Part shown: positions 29,863-41,887 of the stretch, in pieces
Numbering within the stretch: the stretch's first letter is position 1
Layout of the letters: the number at the start of each line of letters is the position of its first letter
Assembly: GCA_025765615.1 (NCBI GenBank)
Contig: JAIVFJ010000222.1
Location: 38,735 to 102,734 of the forward strand
Source: Zopfochytrium polystomum
Taxonomy: Eukaryota; Chytridiomycota; Chytridiomycetes; Chytridiales; Chytridiaceae
Reading direction: 5' to 3'
DNA length: 64,000 nt
Made by a program: the position numbers and the translations under genes
Notes under the pieces: model-generated
Told to the model about the DNA's origin: nothing
Seen by the model: only the letters and a program-made list of their open reading frames with translations
Databases searched by the model: none

Positions 29863-31864
29863 ACTCAGCCGCGCGATCGCCACCACGCTCTTAGCCCGTA
29901 CCACCAACACCCTCCTCTCCCGCAACAACAGCAACATGCTCGCATCACCACCACTCCCATCCCTGACTCTCGAAGCGTGGAACGTGTCGTCAACCCTATC
30001 CACCATTCCCACCGACCGCAACCCAAGCCGGCGGCGGCGGCGGCGCGCATCACAACCCCAAAAAGGGACCCGCTCCTGCAGACGCCGGTCGTCCCGCCAA
30101 CTCTTTTAATCGCTCTGGCACTCTTCGTCTCCCTCCTCTTTCCCTGCTCATCGCATCACTCCGCATTATTGGGACCCGTCTCCGTTTTTGCTGAGGACAC
30201 CCCACCTGCAGTCACGATTCCTTTCCAACCCGCTGTTCTCTACCAGCCATGCTTGGATTCAAATGCAAGCGTCAGCTGGCCACTTTACGCCGAAGACTGT
30301 CCTGCAAATTTGACCAAAGCAAGAACCGTACACACTATCCGGGGCGCAACTATCATCGTCAATGTTTCGTATAACTTCGTAAACGTTTCGAAAGTGCAGC
30401 TGATTTTGATTGTGAGAATCTGCTCCTTTAACCCCGAGCGGCCCTGGATCTCACTTTGCAACTTTTCCTTAGGAGTACACGAATTCCACTCCTCCGTACC
30501 GTACCCATAATCTCACTGAACTCATCGATCCAAAGAGTGTGGGCAGGCCCACTGCTTCTTTGAAAGCTGTTGTACCGGAAACCATACCCGTTCCAAAGCG
30601 GTATTGCGAACTCAAATTGATTTGGGTTAACTCCACCAAGCAGCAGACCGAAAGGTTGGCATTTGAGGTGACAGTTGACGCAAGCGTTGACTCTTGGCCT
30701 CCTCAAAATCCCCCCGTGCCAACAATAACCGGCAGCTCTGGAGGGACGAGTAGCGGTGGAGGGAATTCAACAGTTCTCTGGGCACTTGTCGCTGCGGGAG
30801 TTGTCGTTCTTATCATCCTTGCTGTTATCGTGGTGTATCTAGCACTTCGATGGCGCAAGCGCTTGCTTTCGTGGTCAGCAACGCCTTCATCGGAGCCGAC
30901 AATATCTGCAGAGATGCAGGCAGCCCTGGACGCTCGTGATGCAGCCGCAAAGGCCAGAGCAAAGCACAAGGCCGCAGCTCGCGCGGCTTTGGCGATGGGC
31001 GAGCTGACCGTTGACACGAGGGCTGCCGCAACGGTGATGAATCCTGATCCAGAAGGTCGGCGGAGCGTGGCAAACTCTGTCGGAGCGGAGTCCGCGTCGG
31101 CGGCCGGGGTTGTCGGTGCCGTGTCAGACTCTCCACGTTCGGAGCGGCGTCCCAAAGTCTCGTTCAGCCCAGCTGTAGTGGGGCAGCACGACGATGACCG
31201 GCCGAACTCGAGACAAAGCACACTGTCTCGAGGGGTGTCTGTCGCCGAGCAAGCACAATCGTTCTTGTACGACTACGCTTCGATCAGCGTGCCAGGCGTG
31301 GGGCAGAATCCTCCACTTCCAAAGCAGCCCACGCCATCCTCGTCTCCCGCTCTTGGGAGGATGAGGCCGCTGCCGAGCCAGTTTCCCGTGCGGACAATGT
31401 CTACAAGCTCTGCCGCCTCGTCGAACACAAACTCGTCTCTAGCCGCAGCGCGAAGATCTGCCGCTGGGACTCCGCTCGCCCCAGCCGTAGTTGTTGACGA
31501 TGTGTTCAGAGAACTGGCATCGGACGGCCGTGACGACATGTACTACGGCGATGGCGGTGGTAGCGGAGACGAGGCTGTCGTTCTGGTTGTCGGACCGTCC
31601 ACAGGTGCACCTGGGACGGTGTCGGTCGAGGTCGTTCCGGTGCCTGTTCCGTCCGTAGCCAATTCGTCGGCGGGCGGTATTGTTCAGGCAAGGGCTCTGC
31701 CGCCTCCGAACTCGGGTGTGGGACTCGGGATCGGGGGCAGTGGCGGGGTTGCCGGTGCTCCACCGCCGGAACCACCAAAGGGGCTATTTGTGGAAGACGA
31801 GGAGCTTGTTGAGGATGAAGTCGACGACGGCGCCTGGCGGAAAGGTTCTGACGACGATCAGTGA
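29809..31864 (+). CDS. Single-pass cell-surface membrane protein
   Basis: Two exons: 29809-30411 and 30473-31864, joined across a 61-nt intron (GTGAGA...CCTTAG), giving 664 aa. The N-terminus has a poly-His run from an ATC microsatellite and a basic, Pro-rich stretch, then a hydrophobic segment around residue ~100 (PTLLIALALFVSLLFPCSSH) that can act as a signal anchor. An extracellular-type region follows with several N-glycosylation sites (NAS, NVS, NLT) and paired cysteines. After a Ser/Gly linker comes one clear transmembrane helix (VLWALVAAGVVVLIILAVIV) with a basic stop-transfer sequence (RWRKR), then a ~330-aa Ser/Pro/Ala-rich cytoplasmic tail ending in an acidic stretch. The architecture suggests a wall sensor or receptor-like protein; the family is not recognised. 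The true start could be a later ATG. Confidence 0.7.
29818..29861 (+). repeat. (ATC)n microsatellite, poly-His coding
   Basis: Trinucleotide run giving ~14 His residues at the predicted N-terminus of the membrane protein. It may instead be 5'UTR if translation starts later. Confidence 0.85.
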
Positions 31865-32438
31865 GGACCGTCCTTTGACTTGATATTCTCACAAGACCCA
31901 CACACACACACAATGAAGCATTGCGTTCGCCACTGCTTTTCGAGTGAGGGATTCTTTCTATACATGCGCTGCTATCTCCGACTTCCAAGTGTATTTTCCT
32001 TCTTGTTTATGATGATGTCGATGGTAGGAGGGTTTTTTTGTGATTTGGGGTAGTTTTACACCAATTATTTTCCTGAGGGTGGCCATCATCTCGCTGTTCA
32101 AAGCAAAATACAGAAACAGCTACTGAGCGCAAATGTCACTTTTTTTTTCACCTGATCTTCCTCCTGTCCTCCAAAGACTCCCAAAGGACTCGGCCCCGCT
32201 GACACTTACAAAAAAAGGTTCTCGCAATTCTATCGGCTTCATCTCTCCAACCAACACGGCGCGGTATGGGAGGTTTGGAGGCCTGAAGTTGGCGATTTTC
32301 TCTTGCCTCGATATTTTTTTTTCGCCCTTCGTCCATGATGCTATAACGTTGCATTCACCCCATGGGGAAAACCTTGCAAATGCAGCAATTCTTGTTCAGA
32401 GACTGTCCTTGACCATGCAACGCAACAGGCCTTCCTTT
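31865..32438. other. Intergenic region between convergent genes
   Basis: 3' flanks of the plus-strand membrane protein and the minus-strand F-box-like gene. No additional coding signal. Confidence 0.6.
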
Positions 32439-34085
32439 TCACTTGCGAGTCTTCTTCGTTCTCTTTTCAATCTCCAGTTCCTTTGCGACTGCGGCTCGCG
32501 TCTCCTCAACAAATGGCTGCAGGTCCGGCCACTCCGTGGATGGTTCAATGAACGCTTGCATGTCCTGACACTTCCTTACCGGCTCGAAGCCGTACTGCAA
32601 CTTTCCCGCGGCGAAATCGTGAATCGACTTGAACGCGCTCGTGTAGGCCTTGGACATTCTTGCGACATAGTCAGGTACAGCCGCCCTCAGCGCCGCGGTC
32701 CGCACGACGACTTCAACGACGTGCAACGCTTTCGCCGCGATGCGCTCCTCGCTTCTGCCCTCGACTTCGCTGTAACTCAGCAACAGTTGCATCGCCCGCA
32801 GCCCTTCGACAACCGCCATCGGCTCGTCGATGCCTCGTTCGATGAGTCCGTCCTCCACCGCTCCTCGCGCAAACGCAACTCGATTCTGCAACTCCAAAGG
32901 TTTCGAGGCCTCGGTTATGGCGAGCCGCATCCGATGAGCCGTCGGGTACCAACCGTCCCGTACCTCCTCTTTGAGCCGTTGGAACGGCCTTGCGGTCTCC
33001 ATCGTCTCGTCCAGATACTCGGCAAGCGCGGGCGGCCACAGCGCGCGGAAAGCCCGCTCCGCCTCGGCGAGTCGCGCCTTCACACCCCACCGACGCCACT
33101 GCGCGCCGCCGCCGCCGCGTCCGCCCAGCAGCGCCGCGAACCCTTTCTCGACCCGCGCCAGCGCGTCCCGCTCGGCGCGGAGTGCCTCGAGCACAGCGCT
33201 CACCGCTTCGCCGGTTCCCAGCCTCCCCGTCCACTCGGCCACGTCGTCCCGCCGCACCAAGGAAACCGCCTGGATCAGCTCGCACTCTGGATGCGTGGTG
33301 CCGATGACGTGCGGCAGCTCCCCGACGACGCGGCATTCGTCGTCCCCCTTGCGGCGCAACCCTGGCGCGCGCTCCTCCGTCTCGTCTCTCAGACACTCGT
33401 CGCAGGCGCGCACGCGCAGCGGCCAGCTGACGCGGCGCACGTGCGGAGTGCCGCACAGCTGGCAGCCGACGTCGCAGACGAGCAGGTACGCGCGGCGCGG
33501 GGTCATGCCAAAGGGCATCGCAAAGCCGTCGTTGTCGGGAAGGCCGGCGAGCCGGAGGAACGCGCGGCGGCAATCGGCGAGGAAGGCGCGGCAGACGCGG
33601 GGGACTTCGATCGGGTCGCGCAGGGCGGCGAGCACGACGATGTGGGATCGGATTTCGGGCGGGAGGGCGAGGAGGTGGAATGATCGCGGCGGCGTCCGGC
33701 GTCGTCGTCGTCGTCGTCGGGTCAAGGCCCTTGGTGGTGGTGGTGGTTTACGTTGGTCGACTCCGCTATTCTCCCCGCCGCCGCTGCCGCTGCCGGCGAC
33801 TGGATCGTCGTCGTCGCCGCCGCCGTCACTGTCATCGCAGTCGTCGCTTTCGTTGTCGCCGTCTTGGACATCGAAGTCGCCGTCGTCGTGGTCGTCAAAG
33901 TCGCCGGCTGCGCCGTCTTCGCCTTGGTCTTCGGGAGTGTCAAAGGTCACAGTTCCGTGCGCGTTGGGGCAGCCGCAATATACTCTGTACGCCGATTCGC
34001 CTCCGTAGTCATAATCATCGGGTGGATCCCACTCGTCAAAGAGATCCCAGGCGTCGTCGTCCAGACAAAGAAAGGTGGTCATCAT
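32439..34085 (-). CDS. F-box-like protein with cysteine pairs
   Basis: Single-exon frame of 548 aa from ATG 34085. Residues ~1-105 are very acidic (Asp/Glu/Gly runs) followed by a basic RRRRRRRR block (possible nuclear signal). Residues ~130-175 read HLLALPPEIRSHIVVLAALR and VCRAFLADCRRAF, an F-box-like helix set similar to the chytrid-type 'LPPEI' F-boxes. Next is a cysteine cluster (CDVGCQLCGTPHVRR ... RACDECLRDE) of zinc-ribbon type spacing. The C-terminal ~300 aa are helical and charged, ending KRTKKTRK. A role as an SCF substrate adaptor is inferred. The upstream part of the frame beyond 34085 is microsatellite sequence and was excluded. Confidence 0.7.
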   Translation of the reverse strand: MMTTFLCLDDDAWDLFDEWDPPDDYDYGGESAYRVYCGCPNAHGTVTFDTPEDQGEDGAAGDFDDHDDGDFDVQDGDNESDDCDDSDGGGDDDDPVAGSGSGGGENSGVDQRKPPPPPRALTRRRRRRRRTPPRSFHLLALPPEIRSHIVVLAALRDPIEVPRVCRAFLADCRRAFLRLAGLPDNDGFAMPFGMTPRRAYLLVCDVGCQLCGTPHVRRVSWPLRVRACDECLRDETEERAPGLRRKGDDECRVVGELPHVIGTTHPECELIQAVSLVRRDDVAEWTGRLGTGEAVSAVLEALRAERDALARVEKGFAALLGGRGGGGAQWRRWGVKARLAEAERAFRALWPPALAEYLDETMETARPFQRLKEEVRDGWYPTAHRMRLAITEASKPLELQNRVAFARGAVEDGLIERGIDEPMAVVEGLRAMQLLLSYSEVEGRSEERIAAKALHVVEVVVRTAALRAAVPDYVARMSKAYTSAFKSIHDFAAGKLQYGFEPVRKCQDMQAFIEPSTEWPDLQPFVEETRAAVAKELEIEKRTKKTRK

Positions 34086-35901
34086 GCGACGCCTGCCTTG
34101 GCGAGTGGAGAGAGCTCGCTGTGGGGTGGCGTGAGCCTTTTTTTTTTTTTTTTTGTCCTCCAGGAAGGGCTTGGCCCCCCTCGGTCTTGTTCTGCTACTC
34201 TCAAACGAGTGTGTGTGGATGGTCAAAGTCGTGACGATGATGATGATGGTGATGATGATGGTGGTGATGTTGTCATTCAGCCATACGCATACACTTTGAT
34301 GACTCCTCCTCTTATTTAATCTAATAATGTGGTCGATGTTCCTCATGGCCCCCCATGTCCCCCGCCCTCCCCCCCAAGGGCTGTCCAGCTTCGGACACCT
34401 AAATAAATATTTATCGTTTCGGACCACGACGACAAAGTGATTTTCGAACACGTCCAAAACGGACAAATGAAATACACTTTACCTGAAGCTAACAAACAGA
34501 AATGCCTCGCACAAGCAGCCTGCGCCCACGCCTAGCGCAAGGACCCACCCTTTCCCTTCCCTTGTTGCCCCTTTTCCCGCATTGTACTTTCGATCCACAC
34601 ATCCATCCATAATCCGCTCCATTCGCCGCGTGCAAAGCAACGGTGGTCAACCAGCTCCGTTTGTTGCTCAAGGAGTCTTCCAAGTCGGTGACGTCGATTG
34701 GACGACCAAGGAGGAAGGAAGTCGAAGATATTATTCTCCAGGGCGTGCTGCAGAATATCTGCACGGGCCGAAAGCTTTCTTGTTGGGTCAAGCGGCCGGC
34801 CCTATTCCATTTGAACACACCGTAAAAATTGAACGCACGACAGCGCCAGGTATTTGCGCATCGCAATTTGGCAGTCATTGGCTGTTCACTGAACGAATTT
34901 CGGTAGATGACCTTCGACCGGACAAGGAATGGCCTTCCTTACTCCCATCCATTCCTCGCTCTTCTGGAACATGCAAGTTGTTTAATAGGAGTCGCTATTT
35001 AGCTTTGTGTTCCCATTAAAAACAGTGCATTTAACAAAATTAGTTTGACTCTTGGTTGAATAGATCACTATGTTCATGTTCAATGGATCGTGAAACGATT
35101 GTTTCGCTTGCCTTTTTCTAATTATTTTGCACACAGACTATTTGGCGCAATGATCGCCAAGGGGTGGTTGCTCATGATGGGCCACGCAGTGAACGTCGTT
35201 CGGTGCTCGGATTTGAATGATAACGACGCTGCGAATCAAAGGTGTCTTCAGAATTCGGACGCCGCAAGACAACGACGTTCTTCGAACGGAAGTTTGACCA
35301 TTCAGGATCGTGAGCCGCGAAAAACTGACGCGACCAAACTGGAAGAGATGGGTGCCGAGTACGAAATTGCAGCTAGGCGCGAGGAGGCGCTATGAGATGG
35401 TCCTCGACTCGTGGTAATGGGTGTATGCGAACAAAGTGGAGGAGCCTGGCTTCTAACTTTGGTTACCTAAATATCGCACGCGCATTAACCGAACATTCAG
35501 AAATGATCTCATCCTCGGCCGATCGATTGGGCTCGACTATTTTACGCTTGTTGAACTCGGCCTCCCCCACAGCGCTAATCCTTTTTTTCCTCTTTCGCCA
35601 TCTCCATTTCCCATCGAAAAATGAAGATTGGGGTTCGCAGGGATCACGTGTTTGCAAAGGGTTGCTGCAGAAGTTAGTGCATGAACCCCAACCCTCTCGC
35701 TTTGGGAGGAAAAAAATAGGAAACAAGGAAAAGAGAAATCGAGACGAGAGGAGTTACGGTTCGGAAATGACATTGTTGTGGGGTTGCGGAGGAGAAGATG
35801 TGGCGGATACTGGCTTATAACAACCTTTCTGGGTGCGAGGAAGAAATCGCCCACGTCTGAACATGTTAAAACATGAGGCAGAGAAATGAAAATCCTTATA
35901 T
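34086..35901. other. No confident gene
   Basis: About 1.8 kb with open frames at 34582-35019, 35090-35395 and 35392-35820 on the plus strand. None has a recognisable domain or the strong GC3 bias of neighbouring genes, and no splice pair makes a longer protein. It holds the promoter of the F-box-like gene (GATGGT/ATG-rich 34230-34270) and otherwise looks like intergenic or old repeat DNA. Confidence 0.4.
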
Positions 35902-35973
35902 TGACCCCTACGTGATTTGAACACGCAACCTTTCGATCTGGAGTCGAATGCTCTACCGTTGAGCTAAGGAGTC
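35902..35973 (-). tRNA. tRNA-Trp (CCA)
   Basis: A complete 72-nt cloverleaf reads on the minus strand. The acceptor stem is GACTCCT/AGGGGTC with discriminator A. The D-arm is GCTC-AACGGTA-GAGC. The anticodon stem-loop is TTCGA-CTCCAGA-TCGAA with anticodon CCA. The variable loop is AGGTT and the T-arm is GCGTG-TTCAAAT-CACGT. There is no intron, and no CCA is encoded. A short TTTT follows about 10 nt downstream as a Pol III terminator. All stems pair, with only G-T wobbles. Confidence 0.95.
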
Positions 35974-36473
35974 GTTGCTACCATTAAAATAAGGTTTTCT
36001 AAATTCCCTCACACATAATGCCCAGAATCTTTGCTTCTTCTGCATGTGCGAAGCAAAGTGTTTTTTTCTCATGTGCTCTTTGAACGGACGGTTCGCTGCA
36101 ATTGGCAAATTTGCAGCGATGTTGTACACCTTCCATGCTGTTTGCGAAGAGCGTAAATTGACGGCAATGTTCCAAATGGCAGCGACAATTCTCAGGGAAG
36201 AGTTGGCAGGCCTCCCTTCAGCTTGTCCGGGGCGGAGACGGAAACCTGTGGAAGGCTTACCCTGGGTTTCATTGAGCCACAAGAGAAGCCCCAGATGCCC
36301 AACCAATCCACAATCGCCTTCACGATCAACAATTCTCGGTTTTGCATTGAGGAAAAAAACACTGATGTCAAACAGACCTGAACAAGGGTTATGAGTTCAT
36401 ATCGGAATGTTGTGCCTCCTTTTCGTAAGAGGCAGAGCAGCGTTTATGGTGCAAATGGGATTGCCCAACGAAT
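35974..36473. other. No recognisable gene
   Basis: Between the tRNA and the piggyBac-like remnant. Short frames only (for example 36044-36394) without a domain. Confidence 0.5.
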
Positions 36474-37489
36474 TTAAACCCACACTGCAACTGTACCAAT
36501 GCTGGCACGCATTTTTGGCCATTAGTCAACCTATGCAAAAACTGCATTTAAGTCTCTCAAATTTTGCGCTCTACTTCATAATTGGCCAAAAAATTAATTG
36601 GGTTAAGAGACTATAGGTCCATTTTTTTTTTTCTGATGATTCATTGAAGCAAAAGTGGAAAAAATTACAGAAAAGGGCAAGCTCTAACTGCGTCTTGAAA
36701 TCTGACAAATCTTGCAGTTTTGCAATTTGAAAAAAGATGCAAAACCCATGATAATTAATTGGTTACTTAATAGTAAATACTAACCTGTATTCTCTGCTGC
36801 TGCTTGCTATGTTTCATTTTGTGGATGTGAGCTCCCTTCTTAGTGTTCTTTCAACCTTTGCACAATCAGGAGAGATATTTGGAATGGTTCTAGTTGTTCC
36901 AAGTAAGAAGGTTTTCTGATCAAGCAGCTTCTTTGCAAGCTCAATGCGTGTAACGTAATTAATAATGCAGCCCATGATTTCAATGCTATCAAGGAAAGAC
37001 CAGTCAGTGATTCCTTTGTGTCTCCAGAGTTTATTAACGGCATCTCCCAGTGTGCCTTTATGTTTCTCCCAGGTTTTTTGGCACAGGGTGCGTGTTTTCA
37101 TCAGCAGTCTGTTCTATATTTTTTCTCTGATTTTTCTTGAGTAACGGTTTCCTGGAAGCTGATCAGTGAAAGTATACAAACAAATGAAACTTCATTTGAT
37201 GCGCAGAAGTTGGATCTACCTACACGCAAAAGATTGCGATACAAAAGAGATTGGATGTCACAGGATCTCCGAGGGTGCACTGGCGCCGAGAGTCGGCTCT
37301 GTGCCAATTTTGGCACGCCATTTCGTCGATTTGACACGTCCTTTTCACAAGCAACACAACAAAACTAATTCACACTCCTTTTGCAGAAATGGTGGGGAAC
37401 TGATAAGTTTCGGTTGAGCTCTCATAATCGTAAAGGTGAAAAATTCAGTTTCCGTGCCAATATTGGCACACTGAACGTTAAAGGGTTAA
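36474..37489 (-). mobile_element. piggyBac-like element remnant
   Basis: The right boundary is clear: TTAA at 37486-37489 directly follows GTTAAAGGG, so the element reads CCCTTTAACG inward, then GTGTGCCAATATTGGCAC. The candidate left boundary is TTAA 36474-36477 followed by ACCCACACTG and TACCAATGCTGGCACGC, a degenerate version of the same terminal pattern. Another TGTGCCAATTTTGGCACG lies inside at ~37300, like piggyBac subterminal repeats. A minus-strand transposase fragment lies at 37101-36814. The CCC terminus and TTAA target are hallmarks of the family. The left end is weak. Confidence 0.55.
36814..37101 (-). pseudogene. piggyBac-type transposase fragment
   Basis: 95-aa open frame containing IELAKKLLDQKTFLLGTTR, which matches the pattern of the piggyBac DDE domain around 'LAxxLLxKKTxxxGTxR'. 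This is followed by a degenerate version of the usual 'xxxxxIPxxL' segment. Upstream DNA-binding and catalytic regions are missing, so it is inactive on its own. Confidence 0.5.
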
Positions 37490-37751
37490 GGGGTGGGAAA
37501 CGCTTGGGGGCTTCATTGAGCAAAATGACAAGACCTCCTTCTTGCTGCACCGTCCAGAGGCTTGCTCTTTTTTTTTGTTGCACTGCTTTGTTGGTTGTTG
37601 TTTTTTTTTCTACTTCTTCTTCTCCTCCTTCTTATTACTGGCAACGGCGTCCTACCCCTCTCCGTCCCTCACTCGTTCGTACTCTGCGACAACACTGTGA
37701 GCAACGCGTCCGTTGCAGGCAATGAGAGATGAAATAAATTAATCTCTCCGA
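37490..37751. other. Short intergenic stretch
   Basis: T-rich sequence with CTTCTTCTCC repeats; 3' flank of the LRR gene. Confidence 0.6.
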
Positions 37752-39837
37752 CTAAGAAGGAGCCGGCATCTCCAGCACCCGCGTCGTCGCCGTCCCTTGC
37801 CAGCTCCCTTTGGCCGCGGCGCGGTGATGCCTCTTCTTCAGCTCGTTCACCGACGTCCCAGAGTTCTCGCCGACCGCGGGCCGGCGCGGCCACCGGTCCC
37901 ACAATCGCGAGCGCCCGTTGTCTTGGGCGTTGTCGTCCGCGCCGCCGCGTCCAGAGTAGAACAGGTCCTGCCGCTCCATCGCCCTGTCGACAATCGAAAC
38001 GAGCCGCAACTTCGTCTCGAACGCCGCAAGCCGCCAGGCCATCAGCCCGCTCTGCAGCGGCGGCGCGACGACGACGCGGGGCGGCGGCAGCGTGCCCGCT
38101 TCGTCGTCCAGCTGCTGGCGGCGGCGGCCTGGTGCAGCTGCTGCTGCTGCTGTGGCGTCGGCGCCGTCCGTTCCGCCGGTCCCGCCGTCTGCCGCCTGCA
38201 GCTGCCGGAGCTTTTCCTCCGCCCACCCGCGCAGCTCCCTCGCTGCTCGCTCGACCGACAGCAGCTGTGAGTTTTCGAGCGTCAGGCATTTGAGGCAGGC
38301 AACGAGCGAGGTCAGGATGCTGGAGCTAGACACGACAAAGACGACCGGGTCGGTCGCGGCGCAGAGAAAGTGAAACACTTCCAGCATCAGCTCCGCCGAC
38401 GGAGCCGTCCAGGTCGTAGTCGCGTCGGCGGCCGTTGAGTCGTATTCGGATCGAAGCCTGTTTTTGATGAATTCCACCAGGTCTTCGACCAGAACGTCGA
38501 GCCGGTTTTGCAGCAGCGAACGGTCGTGAGCGTCTCCGAGCGCCGTCTCTGAGGTTTTCCCGGGGGGGGAGGGGAAGCAAAAAAGTCCAGCCGGGGTTGA
38601 GGCTTTGGAAATGAATTCGAATTACAGTTCCTCCCTCACCAGACGATCCGTCCATTTTAAGACCGGCGACCAGCAACCCCAAAAACTTTATTTGGCCCTT
38701 GGGATCCCAAAAGAGCGGCGAGCGCGTCCGACGGGTCCACGCCGACGCCGGCGACGCTGCGGACGCGGAAGCGCCCGGAGGTGCGAAGAACCCCTCCAAG
38801 TTGGACTGCAGCAGCGCGTTCGGTGCGGCCTCGCTGAGCGACGCGACGAGGAGCATGGCCATGGCGACGCGGCCGCGGAGGGTGCCCGGCGCGACGGGCG
38901 CGGCGGAAGCGGTCGCGGCGGCGGCGCTGCCGCCGTCCTCGCCATCCTCGTCCTCCGCGGACCCCGCGCGCTTCAAAAACCGCGTCACCGCTTCCCCGCC
39001 GCCACCGCCGTCACCCCGCGCCGCCGCCGCCGCGTCGACCTCGCCGCGGAGGAGCGCAACCATCTTCCCCAGCCGCAGCTGATCGAGCCCTTCAGCCATC
39101 GCGACGCCGCACGCGGGCATCCCGCGCATCAACTCGACGGCCTCGTCCGTCCACACAGTCGCCGTCGCCGCCGCCGCCGCATCCGTCCCACTCCCACCCC
39201 CACCGCCACCGCCGCCGCCGCTTCCGCCGCTTCCAGCCCATCCGCCCGGCCGCGGCGCGAACGGGACGTAGTGCTGCCGCACCAGCAGGGACCATCGCCC
39301 GCAGCCTGCGTCGCCGAGAAAGTACTTTGCCCAGGCGCGGCGCTCGGACTGCAGGGTCGGGACGCCGTCGAGGCACCAGACGTTTGGCAGGACGAGGGCG
39401 ACGAAGCCGCGCAGCTGGGCTTGCGTCGTGGTCGCGGTCGTGGTCGCGGTGGCGGTCGCTGCGGGCGACGGCGGCGCGAGCGGCGGCGGCTCGCCGGTGA
39501 CGGCGGCGGCAGGTCCGGGTCCGAGGAGCGCGTCGATTTTGGGGCACCGGACGATGCGGAGCTCGCGGATGTGGATTAGGCGGAGGTGGCGCTGGAGTGC
39601 GAGGAGGGTGACGGGGGTTGTGGAGAGATCGAGGAGGCCGAGGGCGGCGAAGCGCGACAGCGGGGCGAGGTCTCCGGCCGCGAGGGTTGAGCAGCCGACG
39701 AGGGAGAGCGACCAGAGGCCGGCGAAGCGCAGGTGGGTTAGCCGCTGGAGAGGGTGGTGGTTGGAGGGTCGCCCGTCGCCGCCGCCGCCGGGTCGGTCAT
39801 CGGGCGGTGCTGAAAGAGTTTGCCAGTCGACAATCAT
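37752..39837 (-). CDS. Leucine-rich-repeat protein with helical C-terminus
   Basis: Two exons, 39837-38640 and 38548-37752, joined in frame across a 91-nt intron (GTGAGG...CTCAG), giving 664 aa. Residues ~35-130 have leucine-rich repeats: LTHLRFAGLWSLSLVGCSTL, FAALGLLDLSTTPVTLLAL, LIHIRELRIVRCPKI. After a Pro/Ala/Thr-rich insert comes LRGFVALVLPNVWCLDGVPT and AWAKYFLG, a typical closing motif of an LRR block (LxxLPNVWxLDG). The rest is low-complexity Gly/Ala with helical segments, and exon 2 contains VEFIKNRLRSEYD and a long helical region ending in PAPS. A scaffold or protein-interaction role is inferred; no enzyme domain is present. Confidence 0.7.
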
Positions 39838-40122
39838 CGGCTTTTGTTTTTGTGCGGTCTGCAATAGACTGTAATGTGTCGAAAACAAGGCATGAAGAGA
39901 TTCAAGTTGGGGGCTAAACAAAACCCATCCGACGAGCGGCGAAGAAATGGGATTCCCGTTTCGCTCAACCCCCCACTGCACTTGCAGCGGAAGCGACTCT
40001 TTATTGGACAGCGCATAAAGTTTAAGGAAAAAAAAGAAAGATACATAGTACGAAGGGATAGCGACGAAATTAGGAATCAAAAAGAAACCAATCTTTTTTC
40101 ATTCTGGCGTGGAACTGAGAAC
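39838..40122. other. Intergenic region
   Basis: Promoter of the LRR gene and 3' flank of the S41-like gene. Nothing else seen. Confidence 0.6.
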
Positions 40123-41887
40123 TCAGGGCTCGCGCGCGGCGATGCGCGCCATTTCCGCCTCGGCGGCTTCTTTGGTGACCGACGTGACACGGTGGTACTG
40201 CATCTGCGTCTGGATGCCAAACAGCTTCAGGTAGCGCACAGACCGGCGGTCGTATGTGCCATCGGCCTGCTCTTCAAAGTACAAGCCGGGAGCGTAGTGC
40301 TTCTTCTGGCGCGTCGCCGTCGGCGCAGTCTCGGCCTCCACGTCGACGACCACATCAACGGTTTCGGCTGGGGCGGCGGCGGGGTCAGTGGCAGCAGATT
40401 CGGCGGGGGCGGCGGCAGCGGCGGTCTCGTAACCCTTGGCGACGGCCTCGAGCTCGGCGATAGCCTCTGCAGCTTGAGCGGCGAGGGCCTTTGACGGGCG
40501 CCTGCGCTCAGCCTCTGGGATCTGGTCGACGGCCTTTGCGACGAGCCTGGCGGCTTCGAGGTGTGCGACGGTGAGCGCGGCATCGGCGCCCCACTCGGCG
40601 GGGACCGGTACGTTGGGGACGCAGCCGACGCCCTCCCATCCTTTGCCGGTTGCGATGCAGGTCGTTTTGCCGATGGAGATGGAGGCCAAGAGGTGGTCGT
40701 GGATGCGGACGTGCGAGCACGGGTGCCCGCCGCCCGCGGTGGTTTGGCCGACGACGGTCGTGGCTCCGAGAGCTTGCGATACGACCGCAAACTTTTCACA
40801 GGCAGAAAAGGTCTTCGACGTCGTCAGGACTGTTCAACACGCAAGGTCACAAATACAGCACCAAGCAATGTGATCGCGGCTTCACGTACCGTAAACGGGT
40901 CTGTTGAGATACTGGGGCTTTTTCGAAAAGTCCCTGCTCTTTGTCGTCATTGTATAGTCCTGGGGCCGCCAGTAGATGTTGACCAACGGAGTGGGTTTTT
41001 CAAGCAAGAATGACATGACGTAATCTGCCATCTCTCCGTCTCCGCCCAATCCGTCCCTGAAAACGAGGGGCATCAGCAAATTTTTGAGTCTCCTCGTATT
41101 TTTGTTAAAAGGAGACGACGTTACCGCAAGTCCAGGATCAGGGCGCTGGTGTACCGCACCAACTCAAAGGCGGCGTCGATCTGCTTCTTTGCGGCGTTTC
41201 CGGGAGCAAACAGCTTGAATCGAATGACGCCGACGTTTCCCTTGAGCCTGCGGACGTCGTGGAAGCTGGTCCCGTCGACCTTGAGCGTTTCAAACATCTC
41301 GCGCATCATGGGGGGGATCTGCTCCTCGTCGTCCTTGCCGTCGTCGTCGTCCTTGCCTTGCTCCTCGTCCGCCTTGGGCCCGTAGTTTGGGTCCGTGGTG
41401 AGGTCCTTTTCCTCGTCGACGACGGCCTCGGAGCGGCGGACGTACAGGTGCTTGTCACCGTTGACGGACTGGAGGTCCTTTGTGAGCAGGTCGGCGAGGG
41501 CGGCCATGTCACCGCTGGTGGCGGGTTCGTCGTACGCGCCGGCGTCGAGGCGGGCTCTGACGGCCGTGGCGATCTTGGACGCGACCTCATCGCCGAGGAC
41601 GTAATACCTATTTGTTGTTGTCGTTTCGAGTAGGTGGGGTTAGGTGGGTGGGAAGGCGGGTGGTTTGTGTGGTTGGATGGACGGATGGATGGAAGATGGA
41701 TCCGTTATTTAGTAAAGAACGACAGTTGTGTGTGCGACTACTGGCTACTTACTTGAGCAGCTTCGCACACAGCGCGTCCACGGTGGCGACGAGGTCCTCG
41801 CGCGATGTGGGAAACAGCTGCAGCGGGGCGGCGACGGCGGCGGCGGCAGGCGATGAGGAGGAGGAGGAGGAGGAAGAGGAGGAGGCC

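Noticed and set aside
32133..33683. 516-codon plus-strand ORF
   Set aside because: Shadow of the F-box-like gene on the minus strand; no recognisable domain.
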